From: a virus
Strand: one strand, 5' to 3'
DNA length: 27,898 nucleotides
IMG/VR virus record: IMGVR_UViG_3300027365_000050
Location: 1-27,898 of that record
The position numbers and the translations under genes were made by a program. The notes beneath the pieces are model-generated. The model was not told where the DNA came from, ran no database searches, and saw nothing but the letters and a program-made list of their open reading frames with translations. Numbering within the stretch: position 1 is the first letter of the stretch; each line of letters starts with the position of its first letter. Below, piece by piece: positions 1 through 8,485 of the stretch.

Positions 1-54
1 ATACCAACTATTTCTGCTCCACCAAAGTCTAGGTCAGCTTCTAATATATAATCA
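1..54. repeat. Terminal direct repeat, left copy
   Basis: Bases 1-54 are identical to the last 54 bases of the window. The repeat lies inside a gene whose frame stays open across the join, so it is best read as assembly overlap of a circular or circularly permuted genome rather than as a packaged terminal repeat or attachment site. Confidence 0.95.
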
Positions 55-107
55 CCACTAAGTGACATATTTAGAAATTCAGAGGTTGTAGTTATACTTG
101 TAGCCAT
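1..107 (-). CDS. Beta-helix (GLUG-type) fibre protein, N-terminal part (continues at right edge)
   Basis: This is the 5' end of the gene that resumes at the right end of the window. The start is ATG at 107-105, preceded by a GAGAGGGG Shine-Dalgarno site, and 35 full codons follow (beginning MATSITTTSEFLNMSL) before the left edge. Joined through the 54-base overlap, the frame continues without a stop into the minus-strand frame that ends at 26839, giving 370 residues. The N-terminal stretch carries the pattern GDYILEADLDFGG, typical of the opening of GLUG/beta-helix surface proteins. See the entry at 26839-27898 for function. Confidence 0.9.
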   Translation of the reverse strand, partial: MATSITTTSEFLNMSLSGDYILEADLDFGGAEIVG

Positions 108-124
108 TATTTACAACCCCTCTC

Positions 125-511
125 TTAAACTAAACTAATCTGTATATAAGTTGGTGTTGCTTTTAATGTAAATTCTCCATCATAAGAGAAATTAGCAGGA
201 GTATTAAAGTCTTCTCCAATAATAAATGTACTATCCCAAGTCCATTCTCCAATTCCATCATCATAAGCACCACTTTTAGATCTCCAACCTGCAACTTCTG
301 TACCTTCTGTTACTGGAAAGGGAATATCTTGTGCTAATTGTATTCTACCATCTGTAGTTCTATCCCAAGTATAAGTTGGTGTAAACCCTGTAGCTGAGTG
401 TGTAGGAACAACATCTGATACCTCAGTTCCACTACTGTTAACTAATACAACTCCTTGGAAATCATTATATATACTATCTCTAGCTCCATTAAGAGCTGTT
501 AAATCAATCAT
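125..511 (-). CDS. Small beta-rich head-fibre/decoration-like protein
   Basis: A 128-residue protein preceded by a strong AGGAGG site 17 bases before a clear ATG start; it lies just downstream of minor capsid protein 2 and 17 bases before the beta-helix fibre gene. By eye it resembles the small beta-sandwich fibre proteins of Bacillota phages. It has an early EVSD segment, a W-D-R-T-T-D-G segment near residue 50, an FPVTEGTEVAGW segment near residues 65-76, and an ending of the form F-x-x-D-G-E-F-T-L. In that family the middle portion is a jelly-roll-like domain often found in head or tail fibres. A structural role is inferred from position and composition (low charge, many T/S/W); the specific assignment is tentative. 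It could equally be a capsid decoration protein or a fibre base. Confidence 0.6.
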   Translation of the reverse strand: MIDLTALNGARDSIYNDFQGVVLVNSSGTEVSDVVPTHSATGFTPTYTWDRTTDGRIQLAQDIPFPVTEGTEVAGWRSKSGAYDDGIGEWTWDSTFIIGEDFNTPANFSYDGEFTLKATPTYIQISLV

Positions 512-545
512 ATTTAAACCTCCTAAAACATCTCATAAATTAGTC

Positions 546-1397
546 TTAATCTATTTCAAATAATCTATTACTTAATCTCTCATCTTCTTCAACATCATCA
601 GCTAACTCCTCTACATAAGGTACAAACCTGTGTAAGCAATTAGGATGAATTACTCCTTGTCTATTAGGTAATGCATTATCAATAGAAGGAAACCTATCAC
701 TTTCTCCACTTAAAGAATAAACTCTTCTTTCTAATGGTGCACATATAGGACAAGGATTACCATGAGAAGTTAATTGTACTAAATCTCTCCCCATACTTTC
801 TAACTGATTAAATACACCTTTATTTGTAGCTTCACCTATAACAGTTCTTGCTGACATCTCTGCATACCTTGTGAGCGACCAATCTCGCCCTGCTGAGTCA
901 ACAAAGGATGTAATACCCTGCTTAGATAACTTATCCGCTAATTCCTTCTGTGCCTGCTGTATAGTCTGTCCTGTAGTAAGTTTCTTCTTAGCAACTTCTA
1001 ATTGTATCTTTCTTAACTCATCTTTAACTTGTCTTCCTACAAAGTTGTGTGCTTTAACCATATTATTATAAAAGTTTTGTTGCATTATTCTAACAGCATC
1101 TTTGTGTACTTTAGCAAAATTACTTGCAATAGTATAATCAATATTATTATTATCAAATAGTTTTAGAATACCATTACGAGAACTTCTGTAATTAGTAGGG
1201 ATAGCTTCATTTGAGAACTTATAAACAACTTCATTTAACTCATTTATTTTATTATTAACATCTTTTAATAAGGCTCGCTGAAAGGCAGCCATATTTCCTG
1301 CTGTCCTTTTCTTTTTAATTGTCTTAATTAAACTATCTCTTGCATCAGTATAAATTTTTAATAATTGTCTTAAAGCTAAATCTCTGTCAAATGCCAC
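546..1397 (-). CDS. Phage minor capsid protein 2 (portal-associated, MuF-like position)
   Basis: 283 residues from the GTG at 1397. That start has an ideal AGGTGAT ribosome site; an in-frame TTG at 1412 would add five residues but has no good site. The N-terminal two thirds is helical. The C-terminal part has the signature of the minor capsid protein 2 family: SHGNPCPICAPLE (Cys 216 and 219), then RRVYSLSG, then HPNCLHRFVPY (His 251, Cys 254, His 256), a probable zinc site. Members sit in the head at or near the portal and are needed for assembly or DNA ejection. The gene normally follows the portal directly; here four fibre-like genes intervene upstream and three downstream before the scaffold. 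The family call is confident; the exact role in this phage is inferred. Confidence 0.85.
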   Translation of the reverse strand: MAFDRDLALRQLLKIYTDARDSLIKTIKKKRTAGNMAAFQRALLKDVNNKINELNEVVYKFSNEAIPTNYRSSRNGILKLFDNNNIDYTIASNFAKVHKDAVRIMQQNFYNNMVKAHNFVGRQVKDELRKIQLEVAKKKLTTGQTIQQAQKELADKLSKQGITSFVDSAGRDWSLTRYAEMSARTVIGEATNKGVFNQLESMGRDLVQLTSHGNPCPICAPLERRVYSLSGESDRFPSIDNALPNRQGVIHPNCLHRFVPYVEELADDVEEDERLSNRLFEID

Positions 1398-1414
1398 ATA
1401 ATCACCTACCAATC

Positions 1415-4390
1415 TTAGAATATTGCTTCTAAATAAATATACCTATCAACCTTACCATTAAGAATTAATTCTCTGTCAATAATACCTTCTAAATTAATTT
1501 CTCTATTAAGAGTTGCATTAACTATCAAATATCTCTCTATATCAGCATTTAATGTTATAGTACCAATACCTAAACTATCAAAATCAATTGCTTTTACTAA
1601 TAAACCTTTTAACTGAGTATTAACCTCACTTTTACTAAGTATTAATACTTTATTTAACTCCCTATACACTTCAATAAGGTTTTTATTAGTTATTATATCT
1701 TCTTTTGGTAATAGTAATTTAAATCCTGTACCTATTAAACTTGAAGGTTTATAAGTAACAATATTATTATCAACTTTGTTTAAGTCAATAAATATATTTG
1801 TTCTATTTATAAGAGCTATTAAATGCCCCTGTAAGGTTGCTGTGCTACTTGTTAATGCTATAACACTATCAATGTATTTAACTGCCTGTATGGCTGGTTT
1901 ATGACCTTCTACAAGGCTCTGAGAGGAACTTAATTGTATTAAGAGACTCTTACTAATACTAATAGTAGGTAAATACTTATTAATAGAAATATCTTTCTTA
2001 ACTAATGTAATAATATTATCAGTATTAGTAATAACATTAACTGAATACTTATTAACAGATATATCTTTCTTAACTAAATCTAAACTAACATTTCTACTAA
2101 CATTAATAGATAGATCAAACTTATTAACATTAACATCTTTTTTACTTATATTTAAATTAATGTTTTGACTTGTATTGATTGTAACTTGATAATTATTTAC
2201 ATTTATATTCTTAGGTGGTGCATTTACTTGGACAATTTTACTAATTCTAATAGTAGGTATATATTCATTAACTTGTGATGTCTTTGTTAGTATATCTATA
2301 TAAATATTATCAATAGAAATTATTAAAGGTGTATACTTTACAACTGAAACTAATTTTGAAAGAAGATTAATATTAATATTTACAGAAGAAACTATATCAA
2401 GTGTAAAAGTGTAACTATCTGTGTTAATAGTATTCTTTAATAGATTAACACTTACATTTTTTGGTTGTAAAGGCCACATCCTTGCTCCATATAAACCAGG
2501 GTCAGATGTAACCATTATAGCATCATTAGTAATAACAGTGTTAATTTGACTTTTTAGAGTACCATCAGGGTTTATTCCAAAAACATTATTGTCTAAACTT
2601 GAACTATAAACTGTACCGTCTGGGTTTACGTCTATATCTGTTATAGTATTGGTGTGTTGAGAAAATGTCCACTCTAAAACTCCATCACTATTTCTTATTT
2701 TATAAACATTTCCATTATAAGTACCTATATAAGAAAATTCATTATCAACAGCTGTTGCCCTAATAGATGATTGGGCATCTGTATTATTCCAAATTAAGTT
2801 TCCATTATTATCTCTTTTTTCTAAATTATCATCAACATATCCACCAGTATAAATATTTTTATTTAAATCTAATGCTATACTTTCTGTTCTTGTGGTATTA
2901 GTATTAAATTTATACTCTAAATTACCACTAGGACTAACTTTATGAACAAAGCTATCATTATCTGATACATAAATATATTTATCTTTATCAACAGCTACAG
3001 AGTAAGTTGCATTAGAACCAGACTCATAAGACCAGATAAGGTTCAAATTAGAGTCAAATTTCTTTAAAGTAGTTAAGTGAGATACATAAATGTTACTATC
3101 TAAATCAATTGCAATACTTCTTAATCCAGCAGTAAAATCTTCACTATCAAAGCTTACTGCATCTCCTGTTTCTAAATTAAGTGTTCTAATGTGATTATCA
3201 CTACAAATAGATGCTCCAATATTAGATTTTAAATTTATAGAAAAGTCTTCAATATCATAAGCATAACTAACATCCCAATAAACTTGGTTAAAATCTTCTC
3301 TTAATTTAACAAACTCATTAGATATTGAGCTTGCATAAAAAGGATAAGAAGAGGTTGTATTATGTGTTATTGAGTAAGACTGGCTGGATACTTGCTCTTT
3401 AATTAAACTAATTAAATTATCTAAAACAATTAATACAATTTCTGGTGAATAAGTGCTAGTAGTTACTTGTTTATTTGGTATTGAAATATTTACATTTGTT
3501 TCTGAAGGAGCTAAAAACCCTCCACTATAAGTACCAGGCTCTACTGCTACAGCTTGAACCCAATCTCTTAATTCACTATATAACCAACTATAGTTTGAAC
3601 CATCAGTTAATATCTTATGGACAATATCGTTACCTCCACCAGCATAAACAAAACCATCCTGGTCGACTCTAACTACTTCTTTTCTACTAGAAGTCCAGTA
3701 TGTCCAAATACTAGAACCAGAAGTATCAATTTTTTCTACATGTCCACTCCAACTAGAAGAATAAATATAAGGAGTATCACCTGTTGTTAAATCAGTACAA
3801 ACATCATTACCTGTTATATTATAATACCATATTTGATTACCATCAGAGTCTAATTTAAAAACAGTACCATTATCATTACCATAATAAATATTACCACTAT
3901 TATCTATTGTAATACCACGTATTCTATGAACTTTATCTGCAATCCATATATTATTTCCATCATTATCTATTTTATGGAGTTTACCATTCGAATCGCCACT
4001 ATAAATATTACCGTCTAAATCAATCTCTAATCCAAAAACACCTGTATTATGTCCTGTATATGTCCAAACTACATTACCACTAGAATCTATTTTTCTTACT
4101 TCATTATCATAAGTAGAAATATAAATTGTATCATCATTTCTTAAAACTAATGACATTATATAATGGTTTGCTACGAGCCCTCTTCTAACTAAATCTCCTG
4201 TAGCAGGGTCTATTTTAGATATTTCACCATTATCATACCCATAATACATATATTCATTTCCATAAGCACCATCTCTAATAGTATCTCCAAAGGGTCTTGT
4301 AAACCATAACTCATTACCAGCACTATCTATACCTGCAATTATTCCATCATAAGCACCAGCATATACATTATAATCGCCCAAATATATCAC
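1415..4390 (-). CDS. Double beta-propeller (PQQ/YVTN-like) fibre protein with C-terminal beta repeats
   Basis: 991 residues, with a GTG start at 4390 behind an AAAGGA site. Residues 1-290 and 390-640 are two beta-propeller blocks built from repeats of about 40 residues of the type D-x-D-G-N-I-Y...G-x-V-x-K-I-D-x-x-G-N-x-x-W, as in PQQ-like and BamB-like propellers. Many of the loops (DLDGNIY, DNSGNIY, DSDGNQI) look like calcium-binding DxDGN loops. Each propeller ends in a similar linker (PGTYSGGFLAPSETNV at 286-300; PGLYGARMWPLQPKNV at 631-646), so the module was duplicated. After residue 645 come about eight short repeats, roughly 25 residues each, of alternating hydrophobic/polar strands (for example INLNISKKDVNVNKF, VSLDLVKKDISVNKY, IITLVKKDISINKY). 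No signal peptide is visible. Placed between portal and minor capsid protein, it is probably a virion fibre or receptor-binding protein. No enzyme activity is implied. Confidence 0.8.
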   Translation of the reverse strand: MIYLGDYNVYAGAYDGIIAGIDSAGNELWFTRPFGDTIRDGAYGNEYMYYGYDNGEISKIDPATGDLVRRGLVANHYIMSLVLRNDDTIYISTYDNEVRKIDSSGNVVWTYTGHNTGVFGLEIDLDGNIYSGDSNGKLHKIDNDGNNIWIADKVHRIRGITIDNSGNIYYGNDNGTVFKLDSDGNQIWYYNITGNDVCTDLTTGDTPYIYSSSWSGHVEKIDTSGSSIWTYWTSSRKEVVRVDQDGFVYAGGGNDIVHKILTDGSNYSWLYSELRDWVQAVAVEPGTYSGGFLAPSETNVNISIPNKQVTTSTYSPEIVLIVLDNLISLIKEQVSSQSYSITHNTTSSYPFYASSISNEFVKLREDFNQVYWDVSYAYDIEDFSINLKSNIGASICSDNHIRTLNLETGDAVSFDSEDFTAGLRSIAIDLDSNIYVSHLTTLKKFDSNLNLIWSYESGSNATYSVAVDKDKYIYVSDNDSFVHKVSPSGNLEYKFNTNTTRTESIALDLNKNIYTGGYVDDNLEKRDNNGNLIWNNTDAQSSIRATAVDNEFSYIGTYNGNVYKIRNSDGVLEWTFSQHTNTITDIDVNPDGTVYSSSLDNNVFGINPDGTLKSQINTVITNDAIMVTSDPGLYGARMWPLQPKNVSVNLLKNTINTDSYTFTLDIVSSVNININLLSKLVSVVKYTPLIISIDNIYIDILTKTSQVNEYIPTIRISKIVQVNAPPKNINVNNYQVTINTSQNINLNISKKDVNVNKFDLSINVSRNVSLDLVKKDISVNKYSVNVITNTDNIITLVKKDISINKYLPTISISKSLLIQLSSSQSLVEGHKPAIQAVKYIDSVIALTSSTATLQGHLIALINRTNIFIDLNKVDNNIVTYKPSSLIGTGFKLLLPKEDIITNKNLIEVYRELNKVLILSKSEVNTQLKGLLVKAIDFDSLGIGTITLNADIERYLIVNATLNREINLEGIIDRELILNGKVDRYIYLEAIF

Positions 4391-4416
4391 CCACTTTCCT
4401 TTATAAGTTAACTAAA

Positions 4417-4707
4417 TTATTGTTTTTCTAATTTTGCTATTCTATCTTCTAATTCTTTTATTCTCTGCTCTTCTTTAGTTAAAGGTATATCTTCATATTC
4501 ATACCATATTTCTTTAGTTTGTGGGTTAATATAAGCTACAGCTTTCTTTCCCTCTATATTCTCTCTCTTAGGGACACTTTCAACTTCAATACCTTGTTTT
4601 ATTCTTTCTAAAGGTAAACCATTCTTTTCATCATAAGGTTGGTTGTGTATCATAGTAATCTTAGCTCTAGTTTCTGTTTCTTTCTCAAAGAATACAACTA
4701 CAGGCAT
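4417..4707 (-). CDS. Small fibre-associated protein with C-terminal coiled coil
   Basis: 96 residues. The ATG at 4707 follows a GGGGGAG site two bases after the preceding 33-codon gene. The C-terminal third (YINPQTKEIWYEYEDIPL, then TKEEQRIKELEDRIAKLEKQ) is a short extended segment followed by a charged coiled coil. That ending is common in small proteins encoded beside tail-fibre genes of Bacillota phages, where it is often followed by an XkdX-type peptide. Its place next to the propeller fibre fits a fibre chaperone or trimeric connector. No enzymatic motif is visible. Confidence 0.6.
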   Translation of the reverse strand: MPVVVFFEKETETRAKITMIHNQPYDEKNGLPLERIKQGIEVESVPKRENIEGKKAVAYINPQTKEIWYEYEDIPLTKEEQRIKELEDRIAKLEKQ

Positions 4708-4709
4708 TG

Positions 4710-4811
4710 TTACTCCCCCTTTGAATTTTTCTTCTGCTCTATTAATTTATCAATAAAATCTTTAGTTTCTGTTTTCTTTTTTGGAATACCAATCTTCATA
4801 TCTTTACTCAT
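4710..4811 (-). CDS. 33-residue basic microprotein (fibre block)
   Basis: The ATG at 4811 begins one base after the stop of the upstream gene, and the TAA at 4710 sits two bases before the next start, so the frame fills the gap between two real genes exactly. The product (MSKDMKIGIPKKKTETKDF at the start, ending KNSKGE) is lysine-rich with no recognised domain. The tight packing suggests translational coupling. Its own ribosome site (GTGGTGA) is moderate. It may be a small fibre accessory peptide; function unknown. Confidence 0.55.
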   Translation of the reverse strand: MSKDMKIGIPKKKTETKDFIDKLIEQKKNSKGE

Positions 4812-4812
4812 A

Positions 4813-5241
4813 TTAAGTCACCACGTCATATAGACCATTTGCATCTACTGTTAAAGTATATTCTCCATTAACACTTTCTTGTACTCCACCAAAGTTAATA
4901 TGCTCCATTAGGTAACTATCTGTATCGTCAGTACCTACTGTATAAATTACAGCATGACTAGCAGATATTGAAGTACTTGCTCCAAATGAAATATTATCAG
5001 CATCTACATTAATTGTCCCTGTAGCTTGAGTTACTACAACATTACTTAAAGCTTGTCTTGTATAATCAGCGTCTACAACTTCATTAGCAACTATATCTGA
5101 TACTGTATTATCTGTTTCACTAAAAGTATGATTAGCATCAAGTAACATACATTCTAAATTACCTGCACCTTCAATATCTGGTATTAAAGAATTTAATGCA
5201 TTATTAAAAAAGTTTCCATATAAATTTACTGTTACTGCCAT
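4813..5241 (-). CDS. Small structural protein, head-fibre/decoration type
   Basis: 142 residues, ATG at 5241 with an AAGGAG site. The layout matches a widespread family of phage structural proteins: an opening of the form MAVTVNLYGNFFNNALN, a segment L-E-C-M-L-L-D-A-N-H-T-F, then D-I-V-A-N-E-V-V-D-A-D-Y-T and A-V-I-Y-T-V-G-T-D-D-T, and an ending of the form F-G-G...S-V-N-G-E-Y-T-L-T-V-D-A-N-G. Family members are usually encoded near head or fibre genes and are thought to be virion proteins. It is the first gene after the portal. Role inferred from family appearance and position. Confidence 0.65.
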   Translation of the reverse strand: MAVTVNLYGNFFNNALNSLIPDIEGAGNLECMLLDANHTFSETDNTVSDIVANEVVDADYTRQALSNVVVTQATGTINVDADNISFGASTSISASHAVIYTVGTDDTDSYLMEHINFGGVQESVNGEYTLTVDANGLYDVVT

Positions 5242-5267
5242 CTATTATTCACTCCTTATAAAAAGTT

Positions 5268-6686
5268 TTATTGTTCTGTTCCTTCTTCTTCCTCTTCTCC
5301 AGTTTCTCCAAATACTGTAGGAGCTGGTTCTGGAGGGGCTGTTCTCATAGCATCTTGCTTCATTTTATCTAATTCAGACTGTAATTCTTCTCCTGTTTTA
5401 TTATCAAGAGATTTAATAGCACTTTCTTGTGATATAGTAGCTTTATCTGCTGTTCTCTTTCTCATAATTTCTGCTTGTTCAGCAGGGTCATCTGGTAATC
5501 CATCATTCCATTCAATCTTTAAATCAGTTAATTCTGGTGTATCTATTCCATTCTTTCTTTCTAATTCATTAGCTGTCTTAATCATTTTAGGTAATACATC
5601 ATCAAAAGGTAATCTTTTACGTGAAGTTCTTGCAACACTTCTCATAAGTAACCTTCTCATAGCACTACCACTAGGAACACTACCATTTTCAAATAAACTA
5701 AAAGCCGCCGCATTAGTATCTGTTACAATATAAAGCATTTTCATTATCTTATCAATATATTTAAAGTTAGCTTCTAATCTAGCATCCCAAGTTAAATATC
5801 CTGGAGGTTCTTCATCAGGCCCTACTTCAAAGTATCTACCACCAACATCTACATTCTCTTCGCCTGTTGTAGGGTCATAAGTACTGTTCTTTTGAGGCCC
5901 ATACATATTAGGGTCACTATGCCTATCAAGTATCTTAGCTATCTGTGCAAGACGTATATCAAGCTCTGCGAATAGTGTATCTGCCTCTGTGTAATCATCA
6001 ATCCCATATAAACTATCATCTATCTGTAGATTAGGTACATGGAATATTAATGGTTTATTAACACCTGTTAACTCTTCGTCTCGTTCAATTATTTCTAATA
6101 TCTCATTATTCTTTAGTATATAAGTTCTATAATCAATTCTACCTGCTTGATGAACTTCTACATAGAGTTTCTTTCTATCCTTATCAATCTTCTCTGTAAA
6201 AGCAATTACGTGTGCATTAATCTTATTAATATTACCTCTATCTAATACAGGAAACCAATATTGAGCTGGAACAACTTGGAACTTAGCTTGTCCATCCTCC
6301 ATTACAACCTTATAAATTGCATCTCCTCTATAACTTTGAGATAATGCTGCTTTATAATTTTTAGTCTTTGTATTATTCATCTCAATAAAATTATCTAACC
6401 ACTTTTGTGCTTCTTCATCTTCACCTGCTGAATACATTGGTTCTTCACCAAATAATAAATCTGAATATAACTTACTTACTGCTGATGGAAAATTAACTGA
6501 TATTTGTAATAAATTAGAACTATAATCTAAATCAATTCTCTCCATCATATTTTCTAAATAAACTTCGCTATGTTTTCCTAAGAATAATTTTTTATTGTTG
6601 TTATATCTATCTAATCTTTCTTTATGACCTTTTGGAGGCCAATTCTTACCTGTATGTAAAAAATTTATTTTGTCTGGATTTATCAT
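5268..6686 (-). CDS. Phage portal protein, SPP1 gp6-like
   Basis: 472 residues; ATG at 6686 follows a GGAGGTG site, 11 bases after the terminase stop. The portal forms the dodecameric ring at the capsid vertex through which DNA is packaged and ejected and to which connectors bind. The length, the position directly after the large terminase and the sequence pattern fit the SPP1 gp6-like portal family: an N-terminal wing, a clip/stem region around NINKINAHVIAFTEKIDKDR, then a central GIDDYTEADTLFAELDIRLA segment, and a GSVPSGSAMRRLLMRS segment near residue 335. The acidic tail (EEEEEGTEQ at the very C-terminus) is typical of a flexible portal tail. Confidence 0.9.
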   Translation of the reverse strand: MINPDKINFLHTGKNWPPKGHKERLDRYNNNKKLFLGKHSEVYLENMMERIDLDYSSNLLQISVNFPSAVSKLYSDLLFGEEPMYSAGEDEEAQKWLDNFIEMNNTKTKNYKAALSQSYRGDAIYKVVMEDGQAKFQVVPAQYWFPVLDRGNINKINAHVIAFTEKIDKDRKKLYVEVHQAGRIDYRTYILKNNEILEIIERDEELTGVNKPLIFHVPNLQIDDSLYGIDDYTEADTLFAELDIRLAQIAKILDRHSDPNMYGPQKNSTYDPTTGEENVDVGGRYFEVGPDEEPPGYLTWDARLEANFKYIDKIMKMLYIVTDTNAAAFSLFENGSVPSGSAMRRLLMRSVARTSRKRLPFDDVLPKMIKTANELERKNGIDTPELTDLKIEWNDGLPDDPAEQAEIMRKRTADKATISQESAIKSLDNKTGEELQSELDKMKQDAMRTAPPEPAPTVFGETGEEEEEGTEQ

Positions 6687-6697
6687 TCACACACCTC

Positions 6698-8083
6698 CTA
6701 AAAACCTTTTGGTTTACCTACAACTCTACTAGCTCTCCTATTTAAAGCTAACTCTGTTAATGCCCATACTAGAGCATCTAACCTATCTGGAGAGTCACTT
6801 CCTTGCTCCCAAGTTGTAAGTTGATCTTCTAATTTCTTTAATTTACCTACATGAAAAACTTTACCTTGTTCATATATTGAAGCAATAGGTTCTGCTCTTA
6901 CACGTTTACCTCTAGATGCTCTAACCTTCTTATATGATACATTTCTACTCTCACTTCTTAAAACACTTTCTACCATATCCCCACCTTGATTAACTTCTGC
7001 AATAATAGTATCTGCATTATACTTTTCATAAGCCGCTATAGCTATCTTAGCCCAACCATTAGGAGATGCTTTAGTTGATCTATCCTCTAACACATAAATG
7101 TAATTATCTTCTCCTATACCCGCTACTATGATACCTGTCTCATCACTTTTTGCTTTATTAGTTGTTGCAGGGTCAATAGCAACTACAATTTTCTTTAAGT
7201 CTGGATAGTCTTTAGAATACTTAAACATATCATAATTCCATAATGCACTTTCATCAGTCTTTCTAGGTTCTTGCTGATATAAAGATAAAAACATTCTATC
7301 TAATAAGGTGTTTCTAATATCTTCTAATTCAGATACAGGGTATCTTTCTTCCCATAATGCTTCTCCTTCTTGTCTTCCTAAAATGTCTTCTTCTTTTGCA
7401 ATTGCTGGAAAATTAACTATATCCCAATTATTACCTTCTTGTTTTAATAACCTACCTGCTAAATCGTCTTCATGCCATCTAGTCATTACCAATACAATAG
7501 CTCCATCTGGAGTTAATCTTGTACGTAAAACTGACTGATACCATTTCCAAACTTTCTCTCTATATGTCTTACTAGAAGCTTCTTCCCAGTTCTTAACAGG
7601 GTCATCTATTATTGCTACGTTAGCACCTCTACCAGTAATAGGGCCTCCTACTCCTGCTGCTGTTAAACCACCATCATAACCTTCTATATTCCAATTTTTA
7701 ATAGCTGAACTATCATTTGCTAAAGAAACATCAAATAGGTCTGCATTATCTCTTAAAGTATTTCTAGCAATTCTTGAAAAATCATAAGCTAAATCAGCTG
7801 CATAAGAACTCAATATAATTTCTTTATTTGGATTTTTACCTAAATACCAAGCAGGGAATTTCTTACTAACTACTTCCGATTTTCCGTGTCTTGGAGGTAA
7901 GAAAACCATTAATCTTTTAAGTTCTCCATTTTCTACTGCTTCTAATTTTTCACATATTAACTCTAAATGCTTTGCTCTCATCCATTTATAATCACTATCA
8001 TACTCAAGAAAATGTGAAAGGTGTCTTCTAGATAACTCTCTTTTAGCTTCCCTCGATTTTTCGATTAACTTCTTCAAGTGCAA
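6698..8083 (-). CDS. terL: Terminase large subunit (ATPase-nuclease)
   Basis: 461 residues. It drives DNA packaging and cuts concatemers. Walker A is FLPPRHGKS (residues 61-69, K68); Walker B is VAIIDDP (156-162). A TRWHEDDLAGRL segment follows at 201-212. The RNase-H-like nuclease domain begins with VVAIDPATTNK (Asp304), and SPDRLDALVWAL (431-442) supplies further acidic residues. The start overlaps the small-subunit gene by 41 bases. TTG at 8083 and TTG at 8077 are both possible behind GAGGAG (spacers of 4 and 10 bases); no ATG is near. All motifs look intact, so the enzyme should be active. Confidence 0.95.
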   Translation of the reverse strand: MHLKKLIEKSREAKRELSRRHLSHFLEYDSDYKWMRAKHLELICEKLEAVENGELKRLMVFLPPRHGKSEVVSKKFPAWYLGKNPNKEIILSSYAADLAYDFSRIARNTLRDNADLFDVSLANDSSAIKNWNIEGYDGGLTAAGVGGPITGRGANVAIIDDPVKNWEEASSKTYREKVWKWYQSVLRTRLTPDGAIVLVMTRWHEDDLAGRLLKQEGNNWDIVNFPAIAKEEDILGRQEGEALWEERYPVSELEDIRNTLLDRMFLSLYQQEPRKTDESALWNYDMFKYSKDYPDLKKIVVAIDPATTNKAKSDETGIIVAGIGEDNYIYVLEDRSTKASPNGWAKIAIAAYEKYNADTIIAEVNQGGDMVESVLRSESRNVSYKKVRASRGKRVRAEPIASIYEQGKVFHVGKLKKLEDQLTTWEQGSDSPDRLDALVWALTELALNRRASRVVGKPKGF

Positions 8084-8468
8084 TCAACTCCTCATCGGAA
8101 AGTCCCGATAAGTCATACTCTACTTCAATTGGTTCTCCGTTATTTCCTGTAACTTCTTTTCTATCCTTATATTTATTCTTCATTTCAAAATAAAGTTTTA
8201 TAGCTCTTACATTACCATCTTTTGCTCTTTTTATTAAAGATTTCCATATATTAGCTTCTTGACTGTCTGTGTAACTATCAATTTTTCTATCAACTGCTTT
8301 TTTAAATTCTTCATCATCTAACCAATCATATATAGTAGACCTTGCTACTCCACATTTCTCTGCGATAGCCTTTATAGAGGTAATGGAAGGGTCAACAAAC
8401 ATAGGTAATGCAGTCATTTGCTTTTTTGTTAGGTTAGCATATGTAGTTTTCTGTTTTTTACTAGTCAA
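8043..8468 (-). CDS. terS: Terminase small subunit
   Basis: 141 residues from the TTG at 8468, which has a strong GGAAGGAG site eight bases upstream. A longer frame starting at GTG 8507 would overlap the zinc-ribbon gene and lacks a good site. The N-terminus carries a helix-turn-helix (about residues 28-52: SITSIKAIAEKCGVARSTI then YDWL), the DNA-recognition domain of small terminases. A helical oligomerisation region (60-105) and an acidic C-terminal tail ending SGLSDEELIALEEVNRKIEG follow. It lies just upstream of, and overlaps, the large subunit. It should recognise the packaging site, probably within or near this region. Confidence 0.9.
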   Translation of the reverse strand: MTSKKQKTTYANLTKKQMTALPMFVDPSITSIKAIAEKCGVARSTIYDWLDDEEFKKAVDRKIDSYTDSQEANIWKSLIKRAKDGNVRAIKLYFEMKNKYKDRKEVTGNNGEPIEVEYDLSGLSDEELIALEEVNRKIEGS

Positions 8469-8485
8469 TGTAAACACTCCTTCCA

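Noticed and set aside
1-54. Terminal repeat as a phage attachment site or true direct terminal repeat
   Set aside because: It lies within a coding frame that stays open when one copy is removed, and there is no integrase. Assembly overlap of a circular molecule is simpler.
871-1071. Plus-strand open frame opposite the minor capsid gene
   Set aside because: It lies antisense to a clear gene and has no ribosome site or domain. The same applies to other plus-strand frames at 3475-3672, 4639-4833, 7308-7538, 17819-18022, 18029-18238, 19008-19217 and 20001-20285.
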